Positions 61,152 through 64,000 of a DNA stretch of 64,000 bases are shown here, piece after piece. A program made the position numbers and the translations under genes. The DNA lies in assembly GCF_003584125.1 (NCBI RefSeq), contig NZ_QXFL01000002.1:1-64000 (forward strand). The letters run 5' to 3'. The notes beneath the pieces were generated by a model. The model had not been told where the DNA came from. It was given only the letters and a program-made list of their open reading frames with translations, and ran no database searches. Numbering within the stretch: position 1 is the stretch's first letter; every line of letters starts with the position of its first letter. The DNA comes from Aurantiacibacter zhengii. Its GTDB lineage: Bacteria > Pseudomonadota > Alphaproteobacteria > Sphingomonadales > Sphingomonadaceae.

Positions 61152-61733
61152 TTACGGCGAGACCCAGCGGCCCTCGCCGCTCGTCAGCTGGATGATCGCG
61201 CGACGGTGGCCGGTGTGGGCCAGGCTGAACCAGTCGGCCTCCACCAGCTCTACCAAAAGCAGAGCGAAGTTCTTGCGTGCACCGGTCAGTTGCTCGTCTT
61301 CCGGCTCTATCCCCTCCGCCCATGCAGGCAGGCCCGATGTCGGCGAGTCGGACACGGCGCCCGGTCCTTCGCCAAGGTAACACCGGCGCGCGAAGTTGGT
61401 GCTTTCCTGCCATGCGGCATCCACCAGCAGCGTGTCGGTCTCGATCCACCCGCGCCCCCGGCAGCGGACCTGCAACTTCGCCTCCCGATCATAGAAGAGC
61501 ACGCCGACGGGAGCCCCATCTCCTATCGTCTCGCACTTGGGGGACCGCGCATCGGTGTGAAACCGCAGCCGCCATCCGGCCCGCTCGAAACCGCGCAAAA
61601 CCATCACCCGCGCATCGGCATCGGCGGTTGCCACCACCGGTGTATGCATCGCGCTGCGGCGGTTGGTTGCGCCCTCGTTCAGGCGAGATGCGATATCATC
61701 GCGAATGTTCTCAAGGGTTTCGATGGCTTGCAT
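61152..61733 (-). CDS. pyridoxamine 5'-phosphate oxidase family protein
   Basis: 193 residues. PVVATADADARVMVLRGFER, LRFHTDARSPKCETIGDG and VGVLFYDREAKLQVRCRG follow the FMN-binding split-barrel of the PNPOx-like family. The C-terminal GARKNFALLLVELVEADWFS and HRRAIIQL are typical of this subgroup. It probably binds FMN; true pyridoxal phosphate synthesis is not assured, since this branch differs from PdxH. Confidence 0.87.
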   Translation of the reverse strand: MQAIETLENIRDDIASRLNEGATNRRSAMHTPVVATADADARVMVLRGFERAGWRLRFHTDARSPKCETIGDGAPVGVLFYDREAKLQVRCRGRGWIETDTLLVDAAWQESTNFARRCYLGEGPGAVSDSPTSGLPAWAEGIEPEDEQLTGARKNFALLLVELVEADWFSLAHTGHRRAIIQLTSGEGRWVSP

Positions 61734-61906
61734 CCTTTCCGAACGTCGTTCATAAAAGCTGCTTCGAACATGAACGTTAAGCTAACTAAGTGGTTCAGTT
61801 AACGCTCATGCCGAATCGTTACAACTTGTGACATCGAATGAAACGTAACGACACTCATGGCCGCAGCACTCGAGCGGTAATGGTCAAATCTAGGGGAGAT
61901 GTTGCC

Positions 61907-62911
61907 ATGCAACTCGCAGACCTTTTCAAATCCGTTGGCCTTGCTGCCCTTGCCGTCGCCATGACGGTGCCGATGTTGCCCGAAGCAGCGCAAGCAGCAG
62001 GCAATACTAGTGCCGAAGCCAGTGCCGACCAGCAACGCGACCGCGATGCGCGTCAGGATCGTCGTGGCAACCGTGGCCAGGCCCGCCAGGAACGTCGCGG
62101 CAACCGCGGCGAAGCGCGTGCCGAACGCCGCCAGAGCCGCGAAGCGCGTATCGACCGTAACGCCGGCAACCGCCGTGCGCCCAGCGAAAGCGTCGAAGCG
62201 CGCCGCGCTGGTCGCAGCGACAACCAGCAATACCGCAATTCCGATATGGCGCGTGCCCGTGCGGCCCGTGAAGCGGCCGCCCGCCAGGTCGACCGTCGCA
62301 GCGAACGCCGTGCCGACCGCATCGAGGATCGTGGTGACCGTCGGGCCGAGAACATCCGCAATGGCAACCGCAACGTGGTAACCCGCGACCGCGGCGATCG
62401 TGACCGGAACATCGTGACCCGCAATCGCAGCTACCGCGACAACGATCGCAACCGCACCTACCGCGACCGTGACCAGCGACGTGATTATCGTGACCAGCGC
62501 CGCGATTACCGTGACCAGCGCGACTACCGCGAACGTCGCGATTATCGTGAACGCCGCGACTATCGGCAGGATCGCCGGGAGACACGCCGGGACTACCGCC
62601 GGTGGAACCGCAACGCCTGGCGCAGCGACCGCCGGTATAACTGGAGCCACTATCGCACCAACAACCGCAGCCTTTACCGCCTGGGCCGCTACTATTCGCC
62701 CTATCGGAACTACAGCTATCGTCGCCTGAGCATCGGCTTCAGCCTCGACAGCCTGTTCTTCGGCAGCCGCTACTGGATTTCTGACCCCTGGCAGTATCGT
62801 CTGCCCGAGGTCTACGGCCCCTACCGCTGGGTTCGCTATTACGACGATGTCGTGCTGGTGGACATCTACACCGGCGAAGTGGTGGACGTGATCTACGACT
62901 TCTTCTGGTAA
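61907..62911 (+). CDS. RcnB-like secreted protein with a long Arg/Asp/Tyr-rich repeat region
   Basis: GGGGAG (61893-61898) supports the ATG at 61907 (MQLADLFKSVGLAALAVAMT), which begins a signal peptide ending near QAA; 334 residues. The middle (about 35-225) is highly charged, with repeats such as DRRGNRGQARQ and RRDYRDQRRDYRDQ. The C-terminal about 60 residues (YGPYRWVRYYDDVVLVDIYT, GEVVDVIYDFFW) match the RcnB nickel/cobalt-homeostasis domain. A periplasmic, possibly metal- or RNA-like polyanion-binding role is inferred. Confidence 0.82.
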   Translation: MQLADLFKSVGLAALAVAMTVPMLPEAAQAAGNTSAEASADQQRDRDARQDRRGNRGQARQERRGNRGEARAERRQSREARIDRNAGNRRAPSESVEARRAGRSDNQQYRNSDMARARAAREAAARQVDRRSERRADRIEDRGDRRAENIRNGNRNVVTRDRGDRDRNIVTRNRSYRDNDRNRTYRDRDQRRDYRDQRRDYRDQRDYRERRDYRERRDYRQDRRETRRDYRRWNRNAWRSDRRYNWSHYRTNNRSLYRLGRYYSPYRNYSYRRLSIGFSLDSLFFGSRYWISDPWQYRLPEVYGPYRWVRYYDDVVLVDIYTGEVVDVIYDFFW

Positions 62912-62952
62912 GGACGAACACCCCTGTTGCCGGAGCGAGTGGCCGGCGATGG

Positions 62953-62985
62953 AACCCCCCGCCCCTAACCGGGTGGGGGGTTTTT
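62953..62985 (+). terminator. rho-independent terminator after the RcnB-like gene
   Basis: AACCCCCCGCCC pairs with GGGTGGGGGGTT over a short loop, followed by TTTTT (62981-62985). It lies about 40 nt after the stop codon at 62911 and before the convergent cytochrome b561 gene. Confidence 0.85.
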
Positions 62986-62993
62986 CGATCGGC

Positions 62994-63548
62994 CTAGCGC
63001 GCCTTTCCGACCCTGCCGAAAGGCAGCATGCGGAAGATGCCGCCGTCCTTGTCGATGAAGGTATGCTTGAGCGCGCCCAGGATATGCAGAGCCACCAGGT
63101 AGATGATGATCTGCCCGCCGAGCTTGTGCGCATCGTAGATGGTTTCTCCCAGGCCTTCGTTCTCGCCCACGGGCAAGGCAGGGATCGTGAACAGGCCAAA
63201 GTATTCGATCTCGCGCCCGTTGAACGAGTTGGCGAGCCAGCCGCCTAGCGGCAGGCCGATCAGCAGGACATAGAAGACGACGTGGGTGACGCGCGCCAAT
63301 ACGCGTTCCCATCCCGCGTAGTTTGACGGCAGCGGCGGCCATTTGTGCGTCAAGCGCCAGACAAGGCGACCGAGGGTCAGGACAAGGATAGTGATGCCGA
63401 TGGCCTTGTGATCGGCGAAGATCGCTGTCGCCTCTGCACGGCTCGCATGCTCGGCATTCTCCGCTAAACGCCAGTTCCAGATTACCAGGACGGCAATCGC
63501 CCAGTGAAAGATCATCGCGACTGCGGAATACCGGCGAGCCTCGGTCAT
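62994..63548 (-). CDS. cytochrome b561 family protein
   Basis: GGGAG (63556-63560) is best spaced for the ATG at 63548 (MTEARRYSAVAMIFHWAIAV), giving 184 residues. Four membrane helices hold the haem-ligand histidines: MIFHWAIAV, DHKAIGITIL, THVVFYVLLIGLPLGGW and ALHILGALKHTF. Such proteins move electrons, often from quinol to a periplasmic acceptor such as superoxide. The gene is convergent with the RcnB-like one. Confidence 0.92.
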   Translation of the reverse strand: MTEARRYSAVAMIFHWAIAVLVIWNWRLAENAEHASRAEATAIFADHKAIGITILVLTLGRLVWRLTHKWPPLPSNYAGWERVLARVTHVVFYVLLIGLPLGGWLANSFNGREIEYFGLFTIPALPVGENEGLGETIYDAHKLGGQIIIYLVALHILGALKHTFIDKDGGIFRMLPFGRVGKAR

Positions 63549-63622
63549 AAGCATTCTCCCTTGCTGGTTGCGCGAGACTGCTCTTGTCTGCATCCTCAAG
63601 CAATGGAAAAGCATTCTGCGTG

Positions 63623-64000
63623 ATGACAACCAATACCAAGAGCAAGATTCCCCCCAACGCAGACCAGGCGCGCCTGAGGACGCTTGGCAGGCAGGTGCGC
63701 GAGCGTCTCGCGGCGAACCCTTCGGTCTACAAGGTGCCCAGCGAGGACGTGGAACTGTTCGCCGTCGGCGAATTCATGTCCCCCGCCGAATGCGGGAAGA
63801 TGATGGAACTGATCGATGCAACGGCAAAGCCAAGCAAGGTCTTCGATCTGTCATACGAATCGGGCTATCGCACCAGCTATTCGGGCGATGTCGATCCAAA
63901 CGATCCTTTCGTGAAGAAGATCGGTCGCCGGATCGACGACCTGCTGGGCATAGAGCCCGCGTGGGGCGAAACGATCCAGGGCCAGCGATACATGCCGGGG
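63623..64000 (+). CDS. 2OG-Fe(II) oxygenase (prolyl 4-hydroxylase-like), 3' end off the window
   Basis: The ATG at 63623 (MTTNTKSKIPPNADQARLRT) opens a frame that reaches the edge; 126 codons are visible. FMSPAECGKMMELIDA, YRTSYSGDVDPNDPFVKKIG and GQRYMPG are the N-terminal elements of the prolyl 4-hydroxylase alpha-like family. The HxD...H iron-binding residues would lie just beyond the edge. The gene is divergent from cytochrome b561. Confidence 0.85.
   Translation, partial: MTTNTKSKIPPNADQARLRTLGRQVRERLAANPSVYKVPSEDVELFAVGEFMSPAECGKMMELIDATAKPSKVFDLSYESGYRTSYSGDVDPNDPFVKKIGRRIDDLLGIEPAWGETIQGQRYMPG

Overview
The window looks like a chromosome segment of a high-GC alphaproteobacterium. The gene content (methylmalonyl-CoA mutase, a gene-transfer-agent-type holin, aroQ-accB-accC, an S9 peptidase, an RcnB-like secreted protein) suggests Sphingomonadales, perhaps Erythrobacteraceae; that assignment is inference from gene content only. 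A temperate podovirus-like prophage of about 41 kb fills positions 11176-52142.

Left host arm (1-11175): the start of methylmalonyl-CoA mutase (minus), a stand-alone GTA-type holin, aroQ, the acetyl-CoA carboxylase pair accB-accC, an exported S9 peptidase, a Ca2+/Na+ antiporter, an Lrp regulator with a GFA-family enzyme, a kinase-like protein whose ATP-binding half looks degenerate, and a polysaccharide deacetylase.

Prophage: the ends are a 47-bp perfect direct repeat (11176-11222 and 52096-52142) made of the 3' part of tRNA-Pro(UGG); the intact tRNA gene is at the right end and the integrase beside the left end. A lambda-like switch near 17.4-18.1 kb has a repressor, a Cro-like protein and 17-bp palindromic operators. 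A leftward early operon (17400 down to 11275) consists of short genes joined by ATGA/TGATG overlaps and includes an FtsK-gamma/GapR fusion. A rightward operon (18121-23825) carries a TOPRIM primase-like protein, a D5-like ATPase and a DHH phosphoesterase. A convergent operon (25700 down to 23822) starts with an ArdC-type antirestriction protein. A 1.06-kb gene-poor region (25786-26847) holds TTGCAACC repeats and a 15-bp perfect hairpin. The late operon (26848-52012) follows the T7/BPP-1-type podovirus order: terminase, portal, scaffold, capsid, tail tubular/nozzle proteins, internal (ejected) virion proteins including a transglycosylase, tail fibre, then holin-like proteins, M15 endolysin and overlapping Rz/Rz1 spanins. 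No phage RNA or DNA polymerase and no reverse transcriptase is visible.

Right host arm (52143-64000): a thermonuclease-like protein, tRNA-Ile2(CAU), an M28 peptidase, an overlapping FAD-oxidoreductase/DCC/DUF427 operon, a diguanylate cyclase, ettA, an amidohydrolase, acylphosphatase, a small membrane protein, a PNPOx-family protein, the RcnB-like protein with a clear terminator, cytochrome b561 and the start of a 2OG-Fe(II) oxygenase.

The most unusual items are the FtsK-gamma/GapR fusion, a covarying leader hairpin repeated before three early genes, the repeat-and-hairpin region at 25.8-26.5 kb, and a transglycosylase-bearing virion protein with a possible ADP-ribosyltransferase-like C-terminus.
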